DNA from: Polynucleobacter acidiphobus
GTDB taxonomy: Bacteria > Pseudomonadota > Gammaproteobacteria > Burkholderiales > Burkholderiaceae
Assembly (NCBI RefSeq): GCF_003065385.1
Contig: NZ_CP023277.1
Coordinates: forward strand, 636,044 to 700,043
DNA: 64,000 nt
Reading direction: 5' to 3'
Shown: in pieces, positions 9,611-18,963 of the stretch
Layout: each line of letters starts with the position of its first letter
Numbering within the stretch: position 1 is the first letter of the stretch
Notes under the pieces: generated by a model
What the model saw: the letters and a program-made list of their open reading frames with translations, nothing else
What the model was told of the DNA's origin: nothing
Database searches by the model: none
Position numbers and translations under genes: made by a program

Positions 9611-9679
9611 GCAGGCCTTATAGAACCCTCACTATATACCTTGATTCGTATTTGGGTTGACATACCGTAAACTAGACCC

Positions 9680-10192
9680 ATGAAACAAACCATTTTGCGG
9701 ATCCTCTGGGTATTGAGTGGCGCAAGTGTGGCCTTGTTTTTGGCTCTCCATGTGGTCCGTCCACAAGATTCCACCTTATTACTTGCCTCCTTGGGTGGTT
9801 CAACCCTATTCTTGTTTGGTCTAACAACGCTGCCGCCGACGCAGCCCAGGGCATTATTTGGTGGTCATCTCCTATCTGCCTTGATTGGGGTGATCTGTTA
9901 CCAAACCTTGGGTGATGCAACCTGGGTATTGGTTTTATCGGTACTCATTACGATTGCGGTGTTATTGCTAACAAAGACTGTTCATCCGCCCGCAGGAGCC
10001 AATCCGCTGATCATGATTCATGCGCATGCAGGATTTATGGATATCTGGACCCATGTTTTATTGGGTGTCATAGCGCTGGCTGCCACAGCATTTGTCTGGT
10101 CACGTCTTGGGCCTGGAAAGGTCAAATATCCCGTGAAATGGAACCAAGAGTCTCCACCCGGACCCCATTGGGGCCCATGGGGATCAATCTAA
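9680..10192 (+). CDS. HPP family membrane protein
   Basis: A 170-residue protein with about four transmembrane segments and the family signature VHPPAGANP (His-Pro-Pro) near residue 107. HPP proteins are small integral membrane proteins, some implicated in nitrite transport in chloroplasts and cyanobacteria, but bacterial roles are poorly known. The tail after the last helix is proline- and tryptophan-rich (GPHWGPWG). It converges on the nnrD gene with a 4-base overlap of stop regions. No nitrogen genes are adjacent. Confidence 0.8.
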   Translation: MKQTILRILWVLSGASVALFLALHVVRPQDSTLLLASLGGSTLFLFGLTTLPPTQPRALFGGHLLSALIGVICYQTLGDATWVLVLSVLITIAVLLLTKTVHPPAGANPLIMIHAHAGFMDIWTHVLLGVIALAATAFVWSRLGPGKVKYPVKWNQESPPGPHWGPWGSI

Positions 10193-11049
10193 GCTTGATT
10201 AATTAATTTACGAACTGCCTTAGCTAACTCAAGTGCGGTCATGCCATTGGGCCCAATTCCGGATTGAACCAGTTGATCGGCAGCGCTCGCGTGAAGCTCA
10301 ACTGCAAGACAGCTTGCCTCCCATAAATTGAGATGATGGCAAATTCCTTGGGCTGCAAGTGAGGCGATGAGACCCGTTAAGACATCCCCCATGCCACCGG
10401 TTGCCATCCCAGGATTGCCTGCATTGCAGGTATAGATCACATCAGCTGGCGAACCAACTAATGTATGGTGACCTTTGAGAACCACATAGCATTGAAATCG
10501 ATCAATCAGTAACTGAATTGCCCCAGATCGATTGGCTTGAACTTGTTCCGCCGATATTCCTAATAGACGGGCTGCTTCACCGGGATGAGGCGTGATTGTG
10601 CAAGGACCTTTACGCTCTCGCAATAATTGAGCTAACCGTGGATGGTCAGCAATAAGATTTAAGGCATCCGCATCTAAGATCAGTGGACCGGAGAAGGCAA
10701 GACCTACCTCTAAGAAATGCAGAGCTTGGTCACTCAAACCTAAGCCGGGACCAAGCCCTAAACAGTCAGGCGCAATACCCTTTATGAAATGATTGGCATC
10801 AACTATCTGAGAGGCATCTTGAATCATTAATTCAGGTTGATCAACCTGCACATGAGCCGATTTAGAATCCAAGACCCCAATAATGGTCCACCCAGCGCCG
10901 CTATAAAGCGATCCATACGCCGATAAAAAAATTGCACCCGCCATACCCGGTGCGCCACCCACAAGCAATACCTTCCCCATATCGCCTTTGTGTTCATCCG
11001 ATTTTCGAATCAGGCGGGAACGCAGCGCAAGGACATTTAGGTTTGGCAT
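10189..11049 (-). CDS. nnrD: ADP-dependent NAD(P)H-hydrate dehydratase
   Basis: A 286-residue ribokinase-like enzyme that repairs hydrated NADH and NADPH using ADP. The N-terminal GKVLLVGGAPGMAGA, the GLGPGLGLS loop, LDADALNLIA and the ATP-site GGMGDVLTGLIASL are family motifs. The reading frame extends upstream to 11202 within the next gene, but that part is low-complexity and not family-like. The ATG at 11049 is only 2 bases after the stop of the upstream gene and gives the normal N-terminus. The separate epimerase domain (NnrE) is not fused to it. It forms an operon with the beta-CASP nuclease gene. Confidence 0.88.
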   Translation of the reverse strand: MPNLNVLALRSRLIRKSDEHKGDMGKVLLVGGAPGMAGAIFLSAYGSLYSGAGWTIIGVLDSKSAHVQVDQPELMIQDASQIVDANHFIKGIAPDCLGLGPGLGLSDQALHFLEVGLAFSGPLILDADALNLIADHPRLAQLLRERKGPCTITPHPGEAARLLGISAEQVQANRSGAIQLLIDRFQCYVVLKGHHTLVGSPADVIYTCNAGNPGMATGGMGDVLTGLIASLAAQGICHHLNLWEASCLAVELHASAADQLVQSGIGPNGMTALELAKAVRKLINQA

Positions 11050-11051
11050 GA

Positions 11052-12467
11052 TTAGAGAGGGTAGGTGCTGTGGAGCTGAGGTAGATGAACATGCTCCCAG
11101 CCCAGTTGTGAGTGAATGACTGCTTTCAGTTGCTCTGCGGCGTGGGGTTCTCCATGCGTAATATAAACATGTGATGGGGCTTGTCGAAATCCCTTTAACC
11201 AACGAATGAGTCCGGCTTGATCGGCGTGGGCTGATAGCCCCCCAATGGTATGAATCGAGGCTTTCACAGCAACTTCCTTACCGAACAAGTGCACGAGTTT
11301 GGCTTGGTCAACTAAACGCCTACCCAAGCTGCCTTGTGCCTGAAAACCGGTGATGATGATGGCATTATTGCGGTGAGGAAGATTCCATTTGAGGTGGTGC
11401 ACAATCCGACCAGCCTCGCACATGCCGCTAGCAGAAATTACGATGGCGCCACCCTTAATTCGATTGAGTGCTTTGGACTCTTCAACGTCGGCAATAAATC
11501 GCAGATCTAAGCGATTAGGATTGGCTTGATGCCAATCGTAGACAGCTTGTGCGGCTTCATCGAGTGAAGAACGATATTCCTCGGTCAATCGAGTCACAGA
11601 TGTAGCCATTGGCGAGTCAACCCAGATCGTGAGATAGGGCAGGCGTTTGCGTCGAATTAAATCCATTAATACAAAAATGATTTCTTGAGTACGCCCAACC
11701 GCAAATGCGGGAATGATGATATTGCCGTTGTGCTTGAGCGTATTCGTAATGACCTCTACGAGCTCATCTTCTGTGTCCTGCAGCGATCGATGTAAGCGAT
11801 CACCATAGGTCGATTCCACAATTAAGGCGTCAGCATATTCAATCAGCTCAGGATCATTCATTAAAGGTCGCTCGAACATTCCTAAGTCACCCGAGAAAAC
11901 GGTACGGTGGCTTTGTTGATTCTCTTTTTGAATATCGATGACGGTAATCGCAGCCCCCAAAATATGGCCCGCATCCAAAAATTCAATTTCGATTCCTTGA
12001 CCTGGACTAAAGCGCCGGTGATAAGGTACGGTCTTTAGGTGTGCTAAGCAATCGATTGCCTCGAGGGTGCTATAGAGAGGAACTGGAAGATCGCCCTTCC
12101 AATGACCCTGAGCTTGTTTGCGTTGGGCGCGTTCATAATCGGCTTCTTGTAGATGAGCGCTATCTAAAAGCATAATTTTGAGTAAAGAGGCTGTTGCAGG
12201 TGTGCAATAGATGGCCCCTCGAAATCCTTGAGCACATAAGCGCGGCAACAATCCGCTATGGTCAATGTGTGCGTGGGTCAGAACTACAAAATCGAGCTCA
12301 TCGGCAGGAATTGGGAGTTCAGCCAAATTTTTATCGTCCGCCTCACGGCCTCCTTGAAACATCCCATAATCAACCATGAAGCAGTGATTAATCCCACATG
12401 CTTTGCCGCGGATAAGGTATTTAGAGCCGGTGACCTCTTGGCCTGCGCCAAGGAATTGAATATGCAT
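11052..12467 (-). CDS. Metallo-beta-lactamase/beta-CASP RNA exonuclease-type protein
   Basis: A 471-residue protein of the CPSF-like MBL/beta-CASP family, two-zinc nucleases that process RNA. The HAHIDHSG metal motif is near residue 64. Further metal and CASP motifs are SGDLGMFERP, ESTYGD, PAFAVGRTQE and SASGMCEAGRIVHHL, with the C-terminal GGLSAHADQ and ITHGEPHA. The last two supply metal ligands of the RNA-processing group. It starts the two-gene unit with nnrD. An FNR box lies about 30 bases upstream of its start, but the box geometry fits the divergent stress-protein promoter better. Confidence 0.87.
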   Translation of the reverse strand: MHIQFLGAGQEVTGSKYLIRGKACGINHCFMVDYGMFQGGREADDKNLAELPIPADELDFVVLTHAHIDHSGLLPRLCAQGFRGAIYCTPATASLLKIMLLDSAHLQEADYERAQRKQAQGHWKGDLPVPLYSTLEAIDCLAHLKTVPYHRRFSPGQGIEIEFLDAGHILGAAITVIDIQKENQQSHRTVFSGDLGMFERPLMNDPELIEYADALIVESTYGDRLHRSLQDTEDELVEVITNTLKHNGNIIIPAFAVGRTQEIIFVLMDLIRRKRLPYLTIWVDSPMATSVTRLTEEYRSSLDEAAQAVYDWHQANPNRLDLRFIADVEESKALNRIKGGAIVISASGMCEAGRIVHHLKWNLPHRNNAIIITGFQAQGSLGRRLVDQAKLVHLFGKEVAVKASIHTIGGLSAHADQAGLIRWLKGFRQAPSHVYITHGEPHAAEQLKAVIHSQLGWEHVHLPQLHSTYPL

Positions 12468-12496
12468 AAAAAAATTAGGGATATAGGCGGCTGAAT

Positions 12497-12510
12497 TTGA
12501 TATGGATCAA
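12497..12510 (+). promoter_or_regulatory. FNR/ANR box (class II promoter of the universal stress gene)
   Basis: The 14-base sequence TTGAT-ATGG-ATCAA is a perfect match to the FNR/ANR consensus TTGAT-N4-ATCAA. A candidate -10 (TACACT) at 12532-12537 gives a start near 12544-12545, which places the box centre at about -41.5, the class II activator position. An FNR-type regulator with ETVSR recognition residues is encoded at 20.9-21.6 kb. It therefore probably activates the downstream stress protein at low oxygen. Confidence 0.85.
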
Positions 12511-12570
12511 GGGAATACCTAATAATATTGCTACACTGCTAGCACTAATTACATTGTGGAGGGAGATCAT

Positions 12571-12996
12571 ATGAAAATACTACTACCAATTGACGGTTCA
12601 AAGACTTCGTTGAGTGCGGCCAAATACGTTGCTCAATTAGTTGGCAATATGCGCAGCAAATGCTCTGTTACCTTGATTAATGTCCATGATGACTTCGGAC
12701 TTAATCACGTTAAGCAATTTGTCAGCAAAAGCGTAGTGGATGACTATTTACGTGAAATCAGTGAGAAAGAGTTAAAGCCCGCCCAGAAAGTTCTGGATGC
12801 GGCAGGCGTTAAGCACAACATGATCATCAAGCGTGGCCATGTATCAAAAGAAATCCTGGATACTGCTACCAAAGAAAAGTTTGACATGATTGTGATGGGT
12901 GCCAAAGGTCGTGGCGGCGTGCTCGATCTCTTGATTGGATCGGTAGCTCAACGGGTTGTATCGTCGGCCAAGCAGCCTGTTCTCTTGGTGAAATAA
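12571..12996 (+). CDS. Universal stress protein (UspA family)
   Basis: A 141-residue single-domain universal stress protein, a cytoplasmic nucleotide-binding protein induced under stress or energy limitation. The start MKILLPIDGSKTS, the VMGAKGRGG loop and GSVAQRVV, with the end PVLLVK, form the ATP-binding Usp signature (G-2x-G-9x-G-S/T type). GTG codons lie upstream, but GGAGGG at 12558-12563 places the start at the ATG at 12571. The perfect FNR box upstream and the strong terminator downstream make it a single-gene unit expected to be induced at low oxygen. Confidence 0.92.
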   Translation: MKILLPIDGSKTSLSAAKYVAQLVGNMRSKCSVTLINVHDDFGLNHVKQFVSKSVVDDYLREISEKELKPAQKVLDAAGVKHNMIIKRGHVSKEILDTATKEKFDMIVMGAKGRGGVLDLLIGSVAQRVVSSAKQPVLLVK

Positions 12997-13017
12997 TTTG
13001 CCATGAACTCGATAGAA

Positions 13018-13045
13018 GGGCTGCCTTGGCAGCCCTTTGTTTTTG
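13018..13045 (+). terminator. Rho-independent terminator after the universal stress gene
   Basis: Perfect 8-bp stem GGGCTGCC / GGCAGCCC (13018-13035) with a TT loop, followed by TTTGTTTTT. It separates the stress gene from the copper ATPase gene, whose start codon lies 10 bases beyond the T-tract. Confidence 0.88.
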
Positions 13046-13054
13046 TAAGCCCGC

Positions 13055-15490
13055 ATGACCATTTCATCGACACCGTGTTACCACTGCGGTAGTGATACCG
13101 ATGCAGCAGATGCCTTGCATGCTGATTTAGGTGGGATCCAGCGCCCATTTTGCTGTGCTGGCTGCATGGCAGTCGCGCAAACTATCTATGGGGAAGGGCT
13201 TGAAAGTTTTTATCAGCGCCAGATCCCTGCTGGCGAACGCCCTGACTATTTAGTAGCTGGTGATGAATTACCTGAAACACTCGAAGTCTATAACGATCCA
13301 ACCCTGCAGGCGCGCTTTGTGAAGGTTCTGGATTCCGGCCTTGCTGAATCGATCTTATCGCTCGAAAAAATCCGTTGTGCGGCCTGTGTTTGGCTTTGTG
13401 ATCATCATCTGCAGCGTGTTTTAGGAATTGATGATGTACAGATTAATTACGTTACCCTAAAAGCGATTGTGCGTTTTGATCCTCAGAAAATATCTTTACC
13501 AAAAATATTGTATGAGGTGCAGCGCATTGGGTATCTAGCCTGGCCTTATGAGCCTTCGGAGTTAGCTCTTCGCAGTAAGCGCGAGCGTAGAAATTTATTG
13601 TTTCGTTTGGGGGTTGCTCTATTGGGCATGATGCAGGTCATGATGTATGCCTGGCCAATTTATACCGACTCCGTTGACCTATCCCCCGAAAACAACCTCT
13701 TACTGAACTGGACGAGTTGGTTACTAACAGTACCCGTCGTTCTCTATTCCGCGGCCCCAATCTTTGGCTCTGCATGGCGCAGTGTGCGATCTTTTGTGCA
13801 AACGCGATCTTTAGGGATGGATGTACCAATTGCATTAGCGCTGGGTATGGCCTTTACCGTAGGTACCGTCAATTTATTGGTGGGGGATGGCCCAAGTTAT
13901 TTTGATTCGATCACGATGTTTGTGGCCTTTACCCTCGGCGCGCGTTATATCGAATTGATTGCTAGGCAGGACGCTCAAAGTGGTTCAGAGGCTTTGGCCA
14001 AACAGCTTCCGGCCAGCTGTGAATGCTATCTTGATTATCCCAAGAGCACTTCGGTTGAGCGCATACCTGTTGTGCGTTGCCTCGTTGGCGATCGAGTTCG
14101 GGTGGGTCCTGGCGAGATTATCCCCGCAGATGGCGTGCTCATAGATTCGTATACCAGCGTGAGTGAAGCGTTATTAACCGGTGAATCTAGACCGGTGCAA
14201 AAGTCACCGGGTGACCGCTTGTTTGCGGGTACACATAATATTCAAAATAGTATTGCGATGGAGATTACAGCGGTAGGTCAAACCACGCGCTTAGCTGGTA
14301 TTGCAATCCTATTGGATCGTGCTCTTCAGGCAAAGCCGCCTATGCTGGGATTGGCTGAGGTATGGGCCGGTCGATTTGTGATTCTTCTAATCATCGCTGC
14401 GATCATTAGTAGTGCCACCTGGTTACTGGTCGATCCAAGCCGAGCTTGGCCTGTAATGCTCGGTGTGTTGGTGGCTAGTTGTCCGTGCGCATTATCGTTA
14501 GCGATACCCACAGCACTGGCCGCTGCTCAGGGTGCACTAACCAAGATTGGTCTATTTGTAATTCATGGTCGGGCCCTTGAGGGTTTGAGTAAAGCAAACA
14601 CTTTGGTCATGGATAAAACTGGAACCCTAACGATCGGTGAACCTCGTTTACAAACCATCACCATATTTCGAGATGGTATGAGCGAACAGGATGCATTGGC
14701 GCTAGCGGTCGGTATGGAGGAGGGTCAAAATCATCCCTTGGGGATAGCGCTTGGTGATGCGCTACGTGAACGCAACCTTCCGCCCCATCATTTTTTGTCA
14801 CGAAGTGAAAATCACTTGGGCAAGGGACTATCGAATGGTAACTACCGCCTTGGTAAGGCCGACTGGGTGGGCGTGGAGGCGTTACCTACCCCATTTGATG
14901 CTCTCTATAGTCATGTTTACTTAGGCGATGATCAAGGACTCATCGCTCAATTTAGCTTCTTAGATCGCCCCAGAGAGGGCGTTGAAGCTTTATTGCAATA
15001 TGCCCGTGCCCATGGGATTGCGGTTCATTTATTGTCGGGTGATGCGCAGGCTACTGTTGAGGCTTGGGCACGCTATCACGGAATTACGCAGTACCTTGGT
15101 GGCGCCAGCCCCGAAGAAAAATATGAGTTTATTCGTGATCTACAGGCAAATGGTGCCAAGGTATGTGCGATTGGTGATGGGGTGAATGATGCACCGTTCT
15201 TGGCAAAGGCCGATGTATCCATCGCAATGGGAAGTGGTGCTCCGTTGGCAGCTGCCGGTGCAGACGCTGTATTGATTAGCCCTAATTTTGAGACCTTGGT
15301 GAAGGCATTTACCTTGGCACATCGCACCCAACGAATCATTCGCCAAAACCTTCTATGGGCATTCCTATACAACGTCACGATTATTCCAGTGGCGATGATG
15401 GCTTGGATTAATCCTTGGGTTGCTGGGATTGGGATGGCATCCTCATCGCTTTTAGTAACGCTCAATGCATGGCGTTTGCGTAAGGTCTAG
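13055..15490 (+). CDS. ccoI: Copper-translocating P1B-type ATPase for cbb3 oxidase assembly
   Basis: An 811-residue CcoI/FixI-type P1B ATPase, which exports copper across the inner membrane to supply the CuB site of cbb3 oxidase. The N-terminus carries a Cys-rich putative metal-binding domain (CYHCG and FCCAGC), then an HMA-like domain with CAAC. Later come the membrane copper motif SCPCAL, the phosphorylation site DKTGTLT and the hinge GDGVNDAPF. The Cys-rich N-terminal extension, and its place directly before ccoS and ccoNOQP, distinguish it from CopA. It starts shortly after a terminator, so it should have its own start signal, but I see no clear FNR box before it. Confidence 0.92.
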   Translation: MTISSTPCYHCGSDTDAADALHADLGGIQRPFCCAGCMAVAQTIYGEGLESFYQRQIPAGERPDYLVAGDELPETLEVYNDPTLQARFVKVLDSGLAESILSLEKIRCAACVWLCDHHLQRVLGIDDVQINYVTLKAIVRFDPQKISLPKILYEVQRIGYLAWPYEPSELALRSKRERRNLLFRLGVALLGMMQVMMYAWPIYTDSVDLSPENNLLLNWTSWLLTVPVVLYSAAPIFGSAWRSVRSFVQTRSLGMDVPIALALGMAFTVGTVNLLVGDGPSYFDSITMFVAFTLGARYIELIARQDAQSGSEALAKQLPASCECYLDYPKSTSVERIPVVRCLVGDRVRVGPGEIIPADGVLIDSYTSVSEALLTGESRPVQKSPGDRLFAGTHNIQNSIAMEITAVGQTTRLAGIAILLDRALQAKPPMLGLAEVWAGRFVILLIIAAIISSATWLLVDPSRAWPVMLGVLVASCPCALSLAIPTALAAAQGALTKIGLFVIHGRALEGLSKANTLVMDKTGTLTIGEPRLQTITIFRDGMSEQDALALAVGMEEGQNHPLGIALGDALRERNLPPHHFLSRSENHLGKGLSNGNYRLGKADWVGVEALPTPFDALYSHVYLGDDQGLIAQFSFLDRPREGVEALLQYARAHGIAVHLLSGDAQATVEAWARYHGITQYLGGASPEEKYEFIRDLQANGAKVCAIGDGVNDAPFLAKADVSIAMGSGAPLAAAGADAVLISPNFETLVKAFTLAHRTQRIIRQNLLWAFLYNVTIIPVAMMAWINPWVAGIGMASSSLLVTLNAWRLRKV

Positions 15491-15504
15491 ATTAGACTAT
15501 CCAC

Positions 15505-15675
15505 ATGGAAAGCCTGTATCTTCTGATCCCCTTATCGCTCCTTCTAGTAGCTGGCCTTGCCTACCTACTGTATTGGTCAATTCAGGGTGGTCAGTTTGAC
15601 GACCTGCAGGGCCCCGGGGAGTCAATCTTGCTCGATGATGACAGCCCGCAGCGCAAAGACCCCCCTAATATTTGA
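15505..15675 (+). CDS. ccoS: cbb3 oxidase maturation protein CcoS
   Basis: A 56-residue single-span membrane protein starting MESLYLLIPLSLLL with the family-typical YWSIQGGQFDDL segment right after the membrane helix. CcoS is needed for haem and copper insertion into cbb3 oxidase. It sits between ccoI and ccoN, the usual location. The start at 15505 is 14 bases after the ccoI stop. Its stop codon TGA lies inside the FNR box that controls ccoN. Confidence 0.9.
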   Translation: MESLYLLIPLSLLLVAGLAYLLYWSIQGGQFDDLQGPGESILLDDDSPQRKDPPNI

Positions 15676-15685
15676 TCTACATCAA
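15672..15685 (+). promoter_or_regulatory. FNR/ANR box of the ccoNOQP operon
   Basis: TTGAT-CTAC-ATCAA is a perfect FNR/ANR site. A candidate -10 GATAAT at 15708-15713 gives a start near 15720, placing the box centre at about -41.5 as in class II FNR promoters. The ccoS stop codon overlaps the left half-site. Low-oxygen induction of cbb3 oxidase by an FNR-type protein is the standard arrangement. Confidence 0.9.
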
Positions 15686-15756
15686 AATACCAACATTGCG
15701 CTAACTCGATAATTTCCCAAAGCTTTTAGCCCAGTCATTTTGCTTAGGGAGGTTGT

Positions 15757-17202
15757 ATGGCGTTAGCCATCAGTGGGTCGCAGGACGCGAACTTTAACTA
15801 TAAGGTTGTTAGCCAATTTGCCATCGTCACGGTGTTGTGGGGCATTGTTGGCATGTTTGTGGGGGTGGTTCTGGCAGCTCAGCTGATTTGGCCAGAAATC
15901 ACGATGAACATTCCCTGGTTAAGCTATGGTCGCTTACGACCTTTGCATACGAATGCGGTGATCTTTGCCTTCGGGGGTAGCGCTTTATTTGCAACCTCGT
16001 ATTACATTGTGCAACGCACCTGTCAGGTCCGACTATTTAGTGACAAATTAGCTGCATTTACCTTCTGGGGTTGGCAGCTCGTCATTGTGGCAGCTGCGAT
16101 TACCTTGCCACTTGGTATTACTACTTCAAAAGAGTATGCCGAATTGGAGTGGCCCATCGATATCTTGATCACGATTGTTTGGGTTGCTTATGCAATTGTG
16201 TTTTTTGGCACCATCATGAAGCGCAAGACCAAGCATATTTATGTATCGAACTGGTTCTTTGGTGCCTACATTCTGACAATCGCTATTTTGCATATTGTGA
16301 ACAATATTGAGATGCCAGCGAGTTTATGGAAGTCATACTCGGCATACTCTGGCGCACAAGATGCCATGATTCAATGGTGGTATGGTCATAATGCTGTAGG
16401 CTTTTTCTTGACCACTAGCTTCTTGGGCATGATGTATTACTTTATTCCCAAGCAGGCTGATCGCCCAATTTATTCTTATCGCTTATCGATTGTGCATTTT
16501 TGGGCTCTTAACTTCACGTATATGTGGGCAGGCCCCCATCATTTGCAGTACACCTCATTACCGGATTGGACCCAATCGCTAGGGATGGTGTTCTCATTAA
16601 TTCTGTTGGCACCTTCGTGGGGCGGCATGATTAACGGCATCATGACCCTATCAGGGGCTTGGTACAAATTACGCAGCGACCCCATCCTCAAATTCCTAAT
16701 CGTGGCGCTGTCGTTCTACGGTATGTCAACTTTTGAAGGTTCGATGATGTCGATTAAGACCGTCAATGGCTTGTCGCACTACACCGACTGGACCATTGGT
16801 CACGTTCATTCTGGCGCTCTCGGCTGGGTTGCCATGATCACGATTGGATCTTTGTACTACCTGATTCCACGTTTGGTAGGAAAGAAGGAGATGTATAGCA
16901 CCCGCCTGATTGAGTTGCATTTCTGGATTGCCACTATTGGTGTGGTTCTTTATATCGCTGCGATGTGGATTGCTGGTGTAATGCAGGGCTTGATGTGGAG
17001 AGCTTTTGAGGCCGATGGCACATTGACTTACAGCTTTGTTGAGTCGGTTAAGGCCAGTTATCCCTTCTACGTGATTCGACTCTTGGGTGGTATTTGCTAT
17101 CTGGGCGGCATGTTCTTGATGGCGTACAACGTATTCAAGACCTTGTATGGTGAGCGTTTTGTGGATGCGCCGATTCCAGCAAACGTTCAAGTGGCTCATT
17201 AA
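15757..17202 (+). CDS. ccoN: cbb3-type cytochrome c oxidase subunit I
   Basis: A 481-residue catalytic subunit of the high-affinity cbb3 oxidase, bearing haem b, haem b3 and CuB and reducing oxygen to water in the inner membrane. About 12 membrane segments are seen. Haem and copper ligand segments include [33 protein letters not shown] and HVHSGALGW. It is first gene of ccoNOQP, preceded by GGGAGG-like sequence and an FNR box. Length and motifs are complete. Confidence 0.96.
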   Translation: MALAISGSQDANFNYKVVSQFAIVTVLWGIVGMFVGVVLAAQLIWPEITMNIPWLSYGRLRPLHTNAVIFAFGGSALFATSYYIVQRTCQVRLFSDKLAAFTFWGWQLVIVAAAITLPLGITTSKEYAELEWPIDILITIVWVAYAIVFFGTIMKRKTKHIYVSNWFFGAYILTIAILHIVNNIEMPASLWKSYSAYSGAQDAMIQWWYGHNAVGFFLTTSFLGMMYYFIPKQADRPIYSYRLSIVHFWALNFTYMWAGPHHLQYTSLPDWTQSLGMVFSLILLAPSWGGMINGIMTLSGAWYKLRSDPILKFLIVALSFYGMSTFEGSMMSIKTVNGLSHYTDWTIGHVHSGALGWVAMITIGSLYYLIPRLVGKKEMYSTRLIELHFWIATIGVVLYIAAMWIAGVMQGLMWRAFEADGTLTYSFVESVKASYPFYVIRLLGGICYLGGMFLMAYNVFKTLYGERFVDAPIPANVQVAH

Positions 17203-17215
17203 TCGGGGGGGAAAA

Positions 17216-17860
17216 ATGTCAGATCAAAATAAATTTTTCTCTCACGCCACTCTCGAAAAGAACGTCGGTTGGCTCATCATCACGACCATTTTGGTTGTCA
17301 GTGTGGCTGGCTTGGTACAGATTGTGCCGCTCTTTTTCCAGCACTCAACCACCGAGCCAAGCCCAGGAATCAAGCCCTTTACAGCATTGCAATTGGCTGG
17401 ACGTGATATTTACCAGCGTGAGGGTTGCGTTGGTTGTCATTCGCAGCAAATTCGCACATTGCGTTCAGAGACCGAGCGCTATGGCCCATATTCTGTTGCC
17501 GGCGAATCGGTTTTTGACCATCCATTCCTTTGGGGTAGTAAGCGGACAGGACCCGATCTTGCCCGTGTGGGTGGACGCTACTCCGATGACTGGCAACGTA
17601 TCCATTTACGCAATCCTCGTGATGTCGTCCCGGAATCCAATATGCCAGCTTACCCTTATTTGCAAAATGCGCCAGCGGATGCGTCGAGTATTCAAAAACA
17701 CATGCGTGCATTAAAGCGTTTAGGTGTTCCATATACCGATGAAGAAATTGCGAATGCCCCCAAAGAGCTTGAAGGGAAAACGGAAGAGGACGCCTTAGTC
17801 GCCTATCTGCAGGGCTTGGGTCTTAATCGTCGCGCCACCACCAAAACTGCCAGCCAATAA
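17216..17860 (+). CDS. ccoO: cbb3-type cytochrome c oxidase subunit II (monohaem)
   Basis: A 214-residue membrane-anchored c-type cytochrome that carries electrons to CcoN. One N-terminal membrane anchor (residues 18-40) is followed by the haem site CVGCH and an axial Met probably in SNMPAYP. An upstream in-frame ATG at 17147 lies inside ccoN; the ATG at 17216, preceded by a G-rich ribosome site (GGGGGGGA), gives the family N-terminus. It follows ccoN by 13 bases. Confidence 0.94.
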   Translation: MSDQNKFFSHATLEKNVGWLIITTILVVSVAGLVQIVPLFFQHSTTEPSPGIKPFTALQLAGRDIYQREGCVGCHSQQIRTLRSETERYGPYSVAGESVFDHPFLWGSKRTGPDLARVGGRYSDDWQRIHLRNPRDVVPESNMPAYPYLQNAPADASSIQKHMRALKRLGVPYTDEEIANAPKELEGKTEEDALVAYLQGLGLNRRATTKTASQ

Positions 17861-17871
17861 AGGAGATCAGC

Positions 17872-18039
17872 ATGCAAGCATTTACCGCTTATCTATCGGC
17901 AATATCGAGCACCTTTGGCTTGTTTGTGTTTTTAGGAATTATTTGGTGGGCTTGGTCTAAGCATCGCAAGGCCGCTAATGAGGAGTCAGCAAATTTACCA
18001 TTTGCACTTCCGGATGAGTTTCAGAAGGATCAATCATGA
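17872..18039 (+). CDS. ccoQ: cbb3-type oxidase subunit IV (CcoQ)
   Basis: A 55-residue small protein with one membrane helix (FGLFVFLGIIWWAW) followed by a basic then acidic tail ending DEFQKD. This matches CcoQ, a non-catalytic stabilising subunit. AAAGGAG precedes the ATG at 17872. Its TGA stop overlaps the ATG of ccoP (ATGA), so translation is coupled. Position between ccoO and ccoP confirms the call. Confidence 0.92.
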   Translation: MQAFTAYLSAISSTFGLFVFLGIIWWAWSKHRKAANEESANLPFALPDEFQKDQS

Positions 18040-18959
18040 GTGATTTTTTTAGTCCCGGTTGGAGTATTTTTATTGCGATCGTAACGATCGTCGGCATTAT
18101 TTGGTGCTTGTGGCTATTGATGTCGCAACGTAAAACCAAAGTACCAACCGATTCTTCGGGCAATGTAACCGATACGGGCCATGTTTGGGACGATGATTTG
18201 CGTGAATTGAACAATCCGCTGCCACGTTGGTGGATGTGGATGTTCATTATCTCGTGCATCTTCGGAGGTATTTATCTGGTTCTTTATCCCGGCTTGGGCG
18301 CCTATCAAGGTATCTTGGGATATAGCACTCAAGCGGAGCATGACCAATCCGTGCAGACTGCAAATAAAGATCTGCAACCGGTTTATGCCAAATACATGCA
18401 GATGAGCATTGAGCAGGTTGCGGCTGATCCTAAAGCTAAAGAAATGGGACAGCGCTTATTTTTGAACTATTGCGCACAATGCCATGGATCGGATGCGGGG
18501 GGTTCTAAGGGGTTTCCTAATCTGCATGACAAAGATTATTTATATGGTGGCGAACCAGAGATGATTCGGGCATCGATTGTGCAAGGACGGGCAGGCGTTA
18601 TGCCCGCCTTTGGCCACCTAAGCTCTGCCCAAATTAGCGAGGTGGTCGCTTATGTCCGAAGCCTCTCGAACTTACCTGCCGATGATCTTCGTGTTGCTCA
18701 GGGCGAGGCTGTTTATAAAACGAATTGCGCCGCCTGTCATGGAGCAGACGGCAAAGGAAATATTGTTCTGGGCGCACCTAACTTAACCGATAAAGTTTGG
18801 CTCTACGGCAGTTCCGAGAAGGCGATTACTGAATCGGTACAGAAAGGTCGTAACGGCGTCATGCCGGGTCATGAGGCAATCCTAACTCCAGAAAAGATTC
18901 AGATTCTGACGGCGTATGTCTGGGGTTTATCGCATCAGCCGATGAGTACAAAGAAGTAA
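18036..18959 (+). CDS. ccoP: cbb3-type cytochrome c oxidase subunit III (dihaem)
   Basis: A 307-residue dihaem cytochrome c, the entry point for electrons into cbb3 oxidase. Two N-terminal membrane segments are separated by a cytoplasmic stretch with the family motif HVWDDDLRELNNPLPRWW. Two haem c sites follow, CAQCH and CAACH, each with a downstream Met in a GVMP segment. Starts by a 4-base overlap with ccoQ and ends 4 bases before ccoG. Confidence 0.95.
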   Translation: MSDFFSPGWSIFIAIVTIVGIIWCLWLLMSQRKTKVPTDSSGNVTDTGHVWDDDLRELNNPLPRWWMWMFIISCIFGGIYLVLYPGLGAYQGILGYSTQAEHDQSVQTANKDLQPVYAKYMQMSIEQVAADPKAKEMGQRLFLNYCAQCHGSDAGGSKGFPNLHDKDYLYGGEPEMIRASIVQGRAGVMPAFGHLSSAQISEVVAYVRSLSNLPADDLRVAQGEAVYKTNCAACHGADGKGNIVLGAPNLTDKVWLYGSSEKAITESVQKGRNGVMPGHEAILTPEKIQILTAYVWGLSHQPMSTKK

Positions 18960-18963
18960 GCTC

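Noticed and set aside
9641..9662. TTGATT and TTGACA before the HPP gene as promoter elements
   Set aside because: No acceptable -10 lies at the right distance before the start codon.
15076..15465. Minus-strand open frame inside ccoI
   Set aside because: Antisense to the conserved P-type ATPase hinge; no family signal.
16726..17199. Minus-strand open frame inside ccoN
   Set aside because: Antisense to conserved oxidase helices; no ribosome site or motif.
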